Shown: in pieces, positions 50,833 through 60,730 of the stretch
Layout of the letters: the number at the start of each line of letters is the position of its first letter
How positions within the stretch are numbered: position 1 is the first letter of the stretch
Assembly: GCA_028689665.1 (NCBI GenBank)
Contig: JAQVCR010000003.1
Coordinates: 124,001 to 188,000 of the forward strand
DNA: 64,000 bases
Source: Muribaculaceae bacterium
GTDB taxonomy: Bacteria; Bacteroidota; Bacteroidia; Bacteroidales; Muribaculaceae
Direction of reading: 5' to 3'
Made by a program: the position numbers and the translations under genes
The notes under the pieces: model-generated
Database searches by the model: none
The model's input: only the letters and a program-made list of their open reading frames with translations
What the model was told of the DNA's origin: nothing

Positions 50833-50988
50833 ATTAAACCTGAAGAAGAAGGAACAATTGAAAGTACGGAACGAAAAATGATTGTTACTTCGTTAGAAAA
50901 ATATGGAAGTAATCTTTCTCTTGTAGCTTTAAAATTAGGAATTTCAAGACAGACACTTTATAATAAGATGAAAAGATATGAAATATAA
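50827..50988 (+). pseudogene. C-terminal Fis-HTH remnant of a sigma-54-type (NtrC-family) response regulator
   Basis: Frame ending at TAA 50986-50988 reads NVIKPEEEGTIESTERKMIVTSLEKYGSNLSLVALKLGISRQTLYNKMKRYEI; no receiver or AAA+ domain upstream, only stops and antisense permease sequence. Confidence 0.75.
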
Positions 50989-52282
50989 ACTACATTATAG
51001 ATTAATTAATTATTTATTGCTTCTTTCTTTTGTCTCGGTGTTACTGGGAATAGCAATTATAAATAAGTCAATATTAATTATATTATTTACCACGGTAGCT
51101 GTTATTTTATTTGTTTATGGCAGCTATGGCTGTTATAGTAAAGTAGAAAAGAATATTAGTAGATTAGCCGAAGCTGTAAAAAATAGAGATTTCACCTTTA
51201 TTATTAATAATAGTTCTACTATTCAAGGAATATCTAATTCTTTAAACGAAATTATAGATGTTTTAAAGACCGAGAAATTCAATCTTGAAGAGAAAGAAAA
51301 ATATTATGGATATATTATTAATAATATTCCGATGAGTATTATTGTTTTAACTGAAAAGTTTGAGATAATTTCTTGTAATGAAACCACATTATCGATGTTT
51401 AACTTAGAAATATTATCTAATTTGTCGCAATTATCGAGATATAATGGGTTAGATGAAATTTTGCGCAATATTGACCATTCTGAGAGCCGGTATTTATTTG
51501 TGAAAATAAACGAATGTGAGATGAATTTGTTAGTCAGGGCAAATAATGTGAATATAAGTAATGTGATATATAAAGTTATTACTATTGGTGATATTCGACA
51601 AGAGATTAATCGAAATGAGTTGGATTCATGGATTAAGTTGACGCGTGTCTTGACACATGAGATAATGAACGGTATTGCGCCTATTAATTTTATGTGTAAT
51701 GCCATAATTAGTGAAAATAAAGATATTTCCCCTGCTGTATTAAGTGGGATTAATGTAATATCAAATATTTCTAATCGTATGATGAAGATGGTCGATGCTT
51801 ATCGTCAATTTAGTTTATTACCAACACCTAATCCTAAGCCGATTTATGTGGCTAAGATAATAAGCGATATAAGATTATTATTATCAGAAGAGTTAAGCGG
51901 AGTAAAAGTAAATGTTGATGTTTCACCCGACGATTTATTAATTTATGCTGATGAGTCTTTAATCAGGCAAGTAATTATAAATATACTTAAGAATGCAATA
52001 CAAAGTATGAACTTTAATAGTCTAACGACGCCGGAAATTAAGATTCAATCATTTATTGATTCGAAAGAGCGCATTTATATTAATATGTTTAATAATGGCG
52101 AAGAAATAACAGATGATGTTGAAGATAATATGTTTGTTCCTTTTTTTACTACAAAAAACGAGGGTAGCGGAATTGGTCTTTCTGTGTCAAGGAAGATTAT
52201 GATGCTCTCCGATGGCTCTCTAGAATATGAGCATCGAGCAGGTGAGAAATACACAACGTGCTTTAAACTAATATTTAATTAA
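50978..52282 (+). CDS. NtrB-like membrane sensor histidine kinase (apparently orphaned)
   Basis: 434 aa; two N-terminal TMs, PAS-like region, WIKLTRVLTHEIMNGIAPI H-box, EGSGIGLSVSRKIMMLSDGSLEY. Confidence 0.88.
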   Translation: MKYKLHYRLINYLLLLSFVSVLLGIAIINKSILIILFTTVAVILFVYGSYGCYSKVEKNISRLAEAVKNRDFTFIINNSSTIQGISNSLNEIIDVLKTEKFNLEEKEKYYGYIINNIPMSIIVLTEKFEIISCNETTLSMFNLEILSNLSQLSRYNGLDEILRNIDHSESRYLFVKINECEMNLLVRANNVNISNVIYKVITIGDIRQEINRNELDSWIKLTRVLTHEIMNGIAPINFMCNAIISENKDISPAVLSGINVISNISNRMMKMVDAYRQFSLLPTPNPKPIYVAKIISDIRLLLSEELSGVKVNVDVSPDDLLIYADESLIRQVIINILKNAIQSMNFNSLTTPEIKIQSFIDSKERIYINMFNNGEEITDDVEDNMFVPFFTTKNEGSGIGLSVSRKIMMLSDGSLEYEHRAGEKYTTCFKLIFN

Positions 52283-52320
52283 AAAAAGAGAGGTAAAAAG
52301 ATTTCTCTATTTACCTCTCT
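52281..52320 (-). terminator. Terminator of groESL (shared with convergent kinase gene)
   Basis: agagaggtaaa ... tttacctctct stem, followed on the minus strand by a T-run (complement of aaaaaaa). Confidence 0.78.
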
Positions 52321-52344
52321 AGTTTGTATTTGGTGTATTATATT

Positions 52345-53985
<1,641 letters not shown>

Positions 53986-54033
53986 CTATCAAAAATTTAA
54001 AATTTCGTTATATATATAATAAGGTGTAATTCC

Positions 54034-54306
54034 TTATGCTAGAATTGCCAAAATGTCCGATTGACGCATCATTAAATACTTAGTTCCGTCAAGCTCGATT
54101 TCTGTACCTGCATATTTGCCATAAAGTACAGTATCGCCTGCTTTCACTATCATTTCTTCATCTTTTGTTCCGTTTCCTGTCGCAATTACTTTGCCTTTTA
54201 GAGGCTTTTCTTTAGCTGAATCAGGAATTATAATTCCACCAATTGTTACTTCTTCAGCTGCTGCCGGTTCAATTAGAACTCTGTCTGATAATGGTTTAAT
54301 ATTCAT
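54034..54306 (-). CDS. groS: Co-chaperonin GroES
   Basis: [46 protein letters not shown]...[11 protein letters not shown]. Confidence 0.97.
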   Translation of the reverse strand: MNIKPLSDRVLIEPAAAEEVTIGGIIIPDSAKEKPLKGKVIATGNGTKDEEMIVKAGDTVLYGKYAGTEIELDGTKYLMMRQSDILAILA

Positions 54307-54378
54307 AATGTATAATATTTAATAAGTTTATAATTTTATCTGTTGTTAGAGCTTTAGTCTCTTAACTATTATCGTATA

Positions 54379-54395
54379 AGCATATTTTGTGCCAA
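54379..54395 (-). promoter_or_regulatory. Sigma-54-like -24/-12 motif upstream of groES
   Basis: Minus strand TTGGCACAAAATATGCT: GG-N10-GC spacing, TGGCAC intact, TGC at -12; about 75-90 nt upstream of the groES ATG. Confidence 0.4.
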
Positions 54396-54512
54396 TCTTG
54401 TTGCTATTGCCATTTTGGCAGTATAATATTGCGTATCAATAATAATTATAATTGTCTTTATACTGTCAGAAATGAAGTTTTTAATTTGATTAAATAATTA
54501 TTGTTCTAAAAA

Positions 54513-54543
54513 TTTGTTTTTAAATTAAAAAGTTTTACCTTTG
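54513..54543 (+). promoter_or_regulatory. Promoter of the 1405-aa secreted protein gene (TTTG, 19 nt, TACCTTTG)
   Basis: TTTG 54513-54516 and TACCTTTG 54536-54543. Confidence 0.65.
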
Positions 54544-54627
54544 AATTGTCGTGCCAAAAACACTATTAATAACAAAAAATTAAAAGATAGAATTAACCCT
54601 ATTTATTAACTAAATCAAAAAAAAACA

Positions 54628-57600
54628 ATGAAAAGACGATTACTGTATTTAGCCTTTGCGCTAATTACTGTTTTAGGATTTTCCAACCATGCTAGCGCAT
54701 TGAATGCTTATGCATACGACTTGGCTGCTAGTTATGGAGAGGGAACTTCTAAAATAACTGTGAATTACGCCCTAAATGATGTGGCGGAAAGTGCAGCTAT
54801 CACTTTCTTCACGAGTGATAGCCAAAAACACAATGTTGACCTTACCGGAGATCTTCTTACGAAAGGTTCACATTCAATAGAAGTTGATGCCTCAGCTTTT
54901 GCTGCAGGAAATGCATCGTGGTCAATTTCTGTAACAAGTGCTAAGGTAGATGTTCCTACTGCACAGACTCCAGCTTATCAATTCTATCACCCACAAGGTG
55001 TCGCAGTTGATAACAACTTTGAAAGCCCTTATTTCGGACGTATCTTGGTTACTGAATGTATGACAGTTACAAGTGCTACATACCAATCAGGTAACGCAGC
55101 CGATGGTAAAGGTATTTATGCATTCGACCCACAATTAAATCCAATACCAAATAAAACTGGTACATTCGCATTTAAAGGTGGGCTTACTTATGAAGAGTCA
55201 CTTTCTACTACAGGAACTGCTTATGACCCTCGTAAAATAAGAATCGCTGAAGATGGTCGTATCTTCTTGACACGTCAAGCAGGTCTTGCCAGCTCTTTAT
55301 GGGAAGTAAACGCTGCCGATCTTAATGCAGATTTTACTGAGATCTTTAAAGGTACTGTGGATCCGGAAACTTATGAGCTTAAAACTACTGATGGCGCTAT
55401 TATCTCTAGAGCCAATGTTGGATTTGACGTTAAGGGTGCAGGTGAAAACCTTCAATTACTTTTACTTCAAACTAACAAATCAGGTATTGGTTACTCTTAT
55501 TCAGGATTTAGCGTAGATGAGTATAATCTAGGTACAGCTACTTCTTGGGACAAGATTCCTACAAAAAATATTGATTGGCTTACCGGTCAATGGACTATCC
55601 AAGCAAACAATACTAATGTAGTTTATGATAATGAAGGTGGTATATGGTATGTTCAATACCGTGCAACTCCAAGCGACGAGCAACCATCTATTCTTCACAT
55701 CAATGCAAAAGGTGAAGAAGATTATCGTAACATAGAAATTGTAGCCGGTGGTGCAGGTATTAGATTCAATAAAGATTTTACTTTATTGGCTGTTGCTAAT
55801 GCTAAAAAGCAAGTTGGTGTATATGCTGTAGGTAAAGACGAAACAGGTAAACCAACATTAACTCTTAAATTTGAATTTGCTACAACTATTGGAACAAACT
55901 GTAACGATATAGCATGGGATATCGCTGATAACCTATATATAGTAGGTAATAGCGGCGAATGGTTTAAAACATTTGCTCTACCTCGCGATGTAGCTACTGC
56001 TGTAACTCAAGCTAGCTCTAAACAAGGTCTTGTAATCCCTGAGCCTAAACCAGTATCTCCATATACTTTGACTGAGGTTAAAACAATTAAAGAAGGTCTA
56101 CCAGCAGTAGCAGAAGCACGTCAAGCAGCATTTGCTAATGGTAAACTATATATCCAAAACAAAGCAGATAAGCAAGTAGAAGTTTGGACAGCCGAAGGAA
56201 AAACAGCCGAAACATTTGCATCTGGCGAAGGAACAAACATCGCTAGTGATGAAGCCGGAAACATAATTGTACGTATAGGTGCATTCCCTAACAAGTTTGC
56301 TAATGGTACAGCCGAATTACGTATTCTTCCAGCTGATGGTTCAGCTGCTGTTGATGTAACATTAGACGGTCTACCAGAAGGTCGTTGCGACTTCTTTGGT
56401 AAAGTACGTGGAAATGTTCTTGATGCAACAACCGGTGGTACATTATACATAGCTCCAACAGGACTAGTAGGTGTAGTAGTTATTCCTATTATTGCAGGTA
56501 AACAAGATGTAGACAATACATTTACAATGCCTTTGACAGCTGTAACAGCTGCTGATGGTGGAACAGTAGTTTATCCTTATGGAGAAACCGACCTAATTTA
56601 CAACAGAAGAACTGCAGGTAATTCAATTCGTAAGATTGTAGTTGAAGGTGAGACAGGTGATGATTCTTATATCTTTAACACCCCTGAGCACTATGCAGCT
56701 AATGGTTGTTCAGTATTTACAATGGGTGGCGTAGAATATATGTTATATCCTACATCAACAAGTTCAGCTTACAAAGACGGATTTGCAATTGCTCTTGCAA
56801 CTAATGCAGAAGAGAATCCAATCTTAGTAAAACATGATGAGACTTTCGCTGCTGCTTCTAATTCTTTCCAATCAAACTGGTTATTTGCAGAAGTTATTTC
56901 AGACACTCAAGCAAATATTTACCAATATTGTCCGGGTGGAATGATTGCTAAATATGTATTTACTGCTCCTGCTCCAGTTGTAGTTGAAAAACCTCTTTAT
57001 ATTATTGGTCAAGTTGCTGGTAATACTGAATGGGCAGCTAACGTAGGTGCAAAAATGACAGAAACTGAAACTGCAGGTATTTACACAATCACTACCACAA
57101 TTAATGGTGCATTTGGTTTTGCTACAAAACTTGCTGCCGGTAATAATGCAGCAGATTGGGATGTCCTAAATGCTAATCGTTATGGTTGCGCAGTTGATGG
57201 CGAATTGCTTAAAAATAAAGTATCTGCTAAATTAGAAAAAGCAGTAGGTGCATTTAATATCAAAGCTGGTGAATATCTTGTTACTGTTGATATGAATGCA
57301 ATGACTATCCTTTGTGAATCAACAGCACCGGAAGTTCCTGCAGTATATACTTTAGTTGAATTACGCAAAATGACAGAAGGCCTTCCAGTAGTAGCAGATG
57401 CACGTCAAGCTACATTAGCTAATGGCAAACTTTATATCCAGAACAAAGCAGATAAGAAGATTGAAGTTTGGTCACATAATGGTAAACTAGAAGAATCTTA
57501 TGAATCTGGCGAAGGAACAAATATCACAAGCGACGAAGCCGGAAATATAATTGTACGTATCGGTGCATTCCCTAACAAGTTTGCTAATGGTACAGCAGAA

Positions 57601-58845
57601 TTACGTATTATCCCTGCTGATGGTACAACTCCGGTTGACGTAACATTAGAAGGTCTTCCAGAAGGTCGTTGCGACTTCTTTGGTAAAGTACGTGGAAATG
57701 TTCTTGATGCAACAACAGGTGGTAAATTATACATAGCACCAACCGGACTTGTAGGTGTAGTAGTTGTTCCTATTATTGCAGGTAAACAAGATGTAGACAA
57801 TACATTTACAATGCCTTTGACAAATGTAACAGCTGCTGACGGTGGAACAGTAGTTTATCCTTATGGCGAAAATGATTTAATTTACAACAGAAGAACAGTT
57901 GGTAATTCAATTCGTAAGATTGTAGTTGATGGAGAGACAGGTGATGATTCTTATATCTTTAACACTCCTGAGCATAATGCATCAAACGGTTCTGTTATAT
58001 TCACAATGGGTGGTGTAGAATATATCCTTTATCCTACAACTGCTAGCGCATCTTACAAAGACGGATTTGCAATTGCTCTTGCAACTAATGCAGAAGAGAA
58101 TCCTATCTTAGTAAAACATGAAGAGACCTTAACTGCAGCTTCTAACTCATTCCAATCAAACTGGTTATTTGCACAAGTTGTTTCTGACACTCGCGCACTT
58201 ATTTATCAATATTGTCCTGGTGGATTTATTGCAGCATATGAGTTCAATACAGTAGATAATGTATATCCAACAGAAATATATGCTATTGGTAATTTGAATT
58301 CTACTGCAGGTGATTGGAAGACTAATGATGCTTCTAATGCTCTTAAACCTGTTGAAGGTGTTAACTTAGGCGAATATTCAGCTCTTATCACAGTAGCTAA
58401 AGCTAGTGATAATGCAAATGGATTTGTTGCTTTAAGTACTGTTTTAGGTGCAACAGATGCTGATTGGACAACATTCAATACAGGTCGTATTGGTGCTACT
58501 AGTCAAAATCAATTATTAAAAGAAGGTGTTGTAGCTCCATTCGTATTAGGTAATGATTTTTCATTTATGTTGGTTCCTGATACTTATACTCTAAGTATTG
58601 ATTACGCTTTCGGTGAAATCCTTGCTAAGAAGTATGTAGGTGTTTCTAAACCAAGTGTTACCGCAACAGCTAAGGTTATTGGTGGCGTAGGTGAAATCAA
58701 CGTAATTGGTGAAAATATCCAATCTATCGAAGTTTATACTATTGGTGGCGCATTGATTAGCACAAACGAAGCTAATATTCAATGTGTAGCTGGTATATAT
58801 CTAGTAAGAGTTGATGGACAAGTTACTAAGGTTATTGTTAGATAA
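54628..58845 (+). CDS. Large secreted repeat protein with T9SS type A-like C-terminal sorting domain
   Basis: Signal peptide MKRRLLYLAFALITVLGFSNHASA; NHL/propeller-like segments (HPQGVAVDNNFESPYFGRILVTE); duplicated 300-aa module; C-terminus INVIGENIQSIEVYTIGGALIS...GIYLVRVDGQVTKVIVR. Confidence 0.85.
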   Translation: MKRRLLYLAFALITVLGFSNHASALNAYAYDLAASYGEGTSKITVNYALNDVAESAAITFFTSDSQKHNVDLTGDLLTKGSHSIEVDASAFAAGNASWSISVTSAKVDVPTAQTPAYQFYHPQGVAVDNNFESPYFGRILVTECMTVTSATYQSGNAADGKGIYAFDPQLNPIPNKTGTFAFKGGLTYEESLSTTGTAYDPRKIRIAEDGRIFLTRQAGLASSLWEVNAADLNADFTEIFKGTVDPETYELKTTDGAIISRANVGFDVKGAGENLQLLLLQTNKSGIGYSYSGFSVDEYNLGTATSWDKIPTKNIDWLTGQWTIQANNTNVVYDNEGGIWYVQYRATPSDEQPSILHINAKGEEDYRNIEIVAGGAGIRFNKDFTLLAVANAKKQVGVYAVGKDETGKPTLTLKFEFATTIGTNCNDIAWDIADNLYIVGNSGEWFKTFALPRDVATAVTQASSKQGLVIPEPKPVSPYTLTEVKTIKEGLPAVAEARQAAFANGKLYIQNKADKQVEVWTAEGKTAETFASGEGTNIASDEAGNIIVRIGAFPNKFANGTAELRILPADGSAAVDVTLDGLPEGRCDFFGKVRGNVLDATTGGTLYIAPTGLVGVVVIPIIAGKQDVDNTFTMPLTAVTAADGGTVVYPYGETDLIYNRRTAGNSIRKIVVEGETGDDSYIFNTPEHYAANGCSVFTMGGVEYMLYPTSTSSAYKDGFAIALATNAEENPILVKHDETFAAASNSFQSNWLFAEVISDTQANIYQYCPGGMIAKYVFTAPAPVVVEKPLYIIGQVAGNTEWAANVGAKMTETETAGIYTITTTINGAFGFATKLAAGNNAADWDVLNANRYGCAVDGELLKNKVSAKLEKAVGAFNIKAGEYLVTVDMNAMTILCESTAPEVPAVYTLVELRKMTEGLPVVADARQATLANGKLYIQNKADKKIEVWSHNGKLEESYESGEGTNITSDEAGNIIVRIGAFPNKFANGTAELRIIPADGTTPVDVTLEGLPEGRCDFFGKVRGNVLDATTGGKLYIAPTGLVGVVVVPIIAGKQDVDNTFTMPLTNVTAADGGTVVYPYGENDLIYNRRTVGNSIRKIVVDGETGDDSYIFNTPEHNASNGSVIFTMGGVEYILYPTTASASYKDGFAIALATNAEENPILVKHEETLTAASNSFQSNWLFAQVVSDTRALIYQYCPGGFIAAYEFNTVDNVYPTEIYAIGNLNSTAGDWKTNDASNALKPVEGVNLGEYSALITVAKASDNANGFVALSTVLGATDADWTTFNTGRIGATSQNQLLKEGVVAPFVLGNDFSFMLVPDTYTLSIDYAFGEILAKKYVGVSKPSVTATAKVIGGVGEINVIGENIQSIEVYTIGGALISTNEANIQCVAGIYLVRVDGQVTKVIVR
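56062..56961 (+). repeat. Intragenic 900-bp module, copy 1
   Basis: Encodes YTLTEVKTIKEGLPAVAEARQ...YQYCPGGMIAKYVF; aligned with copy 2 by eye without indels. Confidence 0.92.
57346..58245 (+). repeat. Intragenic 900-bp module, copy 2
   Basis: Encodes YTLVELRKMTEGLPVVADARQ...YQYCPGGFIAAYEF; shares long identical DNA tracts with copy 1, e.g. ggtcgttgcgacttctttggtaaagtacgtggaaatgttcttgatgcaacaac. Confidence 0.92.
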
Positions 58846-58868
58846 GCAATAGTAAACTATAAAAATAA

Positions 58869-58902
58869 AAGGTTGCAACCAAGTGGTTGCAACCTTTTTT
58901 TT
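58869..58902 (+). terminator. Rho-independent terminator
   Basis: aaggttgcaaccaagtggttgcaacctttttttt. Confidence 0.88.
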
Positions 58903-58925
58903 ATAACAAAAGAAAAACAAATCAA

Positions 58926-59714
58926 TTATTTACGATAAACTATGTATGCTTGCTGTGGAGAAGAGTATTTTTTAGCAAATTTATGTTGGGCTATTTGGTA
59001 TAGTAATCCCCCAAAACGTTTTGCTTTCATAGGGCATATTGATATACAATGAGCGCAAGAGATACAAAGCTTTTTATTAATCTTTTTGGGATTATTTGCA
59101 TCTATAGCTTGTACCGGGCATTGATTGACACATAGATTACATAGATTGCACCTATTAGAAGTCTTGGGATTAAGTGGTATTTTTTTTATTTCTCTATATT
59201 TATGATTACCATTTATATTGAGCGGTACAGTAGTTGAGTAAAAATTTGGATTAAGTAAAAAATTATAGCTGTTTTTTGCGAAATCTTTAATTATAGATAT
59301 ATCATTATCATTAGGTCTTCCATTTCCTACAATTGGAAATATAGAATGCCGGGCAATAAATGCCGCCGCAGATATTACATAGAAATTATTAGCCGAGACT
59401 ATATCATTTAGCTCTATAAGTGCATCATCAAAATCACGATTGCCATATACTGTAATTATAATGGCCGGAGTATGACTTCCTTTAAAATGTTTGATTTTAT
59501 TGCCTACTACTTGTGGCACTCTGCCGGAATATACAGGAATAGCAAAAATTGCAATCTCATCGGAAGGTAAAAGAATATCATTTGTTACATCAAGATTAAG
59601 TAAAGAAAATCTTTTTTTCGTGTCGATCAAGATATTAGAAGCGACAGTATTTATTATTTTCTCTGTAGTTCCGCATGCACTAAAGTAAATCAGATTGACA
59701 GCTTTATATTCCAT
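58926..59714 (-). CDS. EFR1-family flavodoxin/ferredoxin (EFR1)
   Basis: Flavodoxin-like N-terminus (YFSACGTTEKIINTVA, FAIPVYSGRVP) plus two 4Fe-4S motifs CNLCNLCVNQCPVQAI and CISCAHCISICPMKAK. Confidence 0.9.
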   Translation of the reverse strand: MEYKAVNLIYFSACGTTEKIINTVASNILIDTKKRFSLLNLDVTNDILLPSDEIAIFAIPVYSGRVPQVVGNKIKHFKGSHTPAIIITVYGNRDFDDALIELNDIVSANNFYVISAAAFIARHSIFPIVGNGRPNDNDISIIKDFAKNSYNFLLNPNFYSTTVPLNINGNHKYREIKKIPLNPKTSNRCNLCNLCVNQCPVQAIDANNPKKINKKLCISCAHCISICPMKAKRFGGLLYQIAQHKFAKKYSSPQQAYIVYRK

Positions 59715-59725
59715 ATGTTTAGAAT

Positions 59726-60676
59726 CTATTTACGTGTAGTTTTCTCGATTATAAATCGTGGCCGTTGTTTCACTTCTATATAAATTTTGCCAATATATTC
59801 ACCTATTACTCCTAAGCCCATAAGTATTAGCGATCCTATAAACCATAGTGAAAGCATGATAGAAGCCCATCCGGGAATATTCTTGCCAAGTAGAATAGAT
59901 ACGATTACATAGATTAATACAGATAGAGTGATTAACAAAAACAATAGACCTAGAGAGAAAATCATTCGTATGGGGCGAATAGAGAAAGATGTGATACCTT
60001 GAATTGCAAAGCTCATCATTTTCATTAACGGATATTTTGATTTTCCAGCTTTACGCTCTTTACGCTCATAATACACTATTTCGGAAGAAAAGCCTAAAAG
60101 AGGAACTATTCCTCGCAGAAATAAGTTCCGTTCTGGATAGGAGAGAAGTAATTCAACGGCATTGCGGCTCATTAATCTAAAATCGGAATGATGAGGATAT
60201 ATTGAATTCTCACTTTTCTGCATAATATCATAAAAGACATCAGCAGATTTCCGTTTAAATATTGAATCGCTTTTTCTATTATTTTTTATACCATATACGA
60301 TTTCGGCACCGGCATTAAATTTACTAATCATCTTTTCGATAGTATTTATATCGTCTTGAAGGTCGGCATCAATGGTAACAACAACATCAAAATTTTCTTT
60401 TATCGCTTCGGTTAATCCAGCTACAATAGCATTTTGTTGACCGAAATTGCGCGATAATTTAATTGAAATAAAATTCTCAGTATTTAGTGCAGTATTGTTT
60501 AATATACTCCAAGTACAATCTTTACTGCCATCATCGACGCACACGATATAGCTATCATTAGTAATAATATTATTTGATACGAGTTTCTTTAATATATTGA
60601 ATAGCTCGTTAATAGAATATTCAATTATTTCCATTTCATTGTAGCATGGTACTACAATAGCTAATTTAACTGCCAT
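59726..60676 (-). CDS. Family 2 glycosyltransferase (GtrB/DPM1-like, two C-terminal TMs)
   Basis: IVVPCYNEMEIIEYSINELF, CVDDGSKDCTW, VTIDADLQDDINTIEKM, RKERKAGKSKYPLMKM. Confidence 0.94.
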   Translation of the reverse strand: MAVKLAIVVPCYNEMEIIEYSINELFNILKKLVSNNIITNDSYIVCVDDGSKDCTWSILNNTALNTENFISIKLSRNFGQQNAIVAGLTEAIKENFDVVVTIDADLQDDINTIEKMISKFNAGAEIVYGIKNNRKSDSIFKRKSADVFYDIMQKSENSIYPHHSDFRLMSRNAVELLLSYPERNLFLRGIVPLLGFSSEIVYYERKERKAGKSKYPLMKMMSFAIQGITSFSIRPIRMIFSLGLLFLLITLSVLIYVIVSILLGKNIPGWASIMLSLWFIGSLILMGLGVIGEYIGKIYIEVKQRPRFIIEKTTRK

Positions 60677-60730
60677 ATTTTACTGAATTAAATAGTCATT
60701 ACAAATATAACTATTTAGTTTAATACATTG

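Noticed and set aside
56121-57800. Two near-identical minus-strand ORFs (131 and 100 aa) resembling a duplicated gene
   Set aside because: They are antisense shadows of the duplicated 900-bp coding module.
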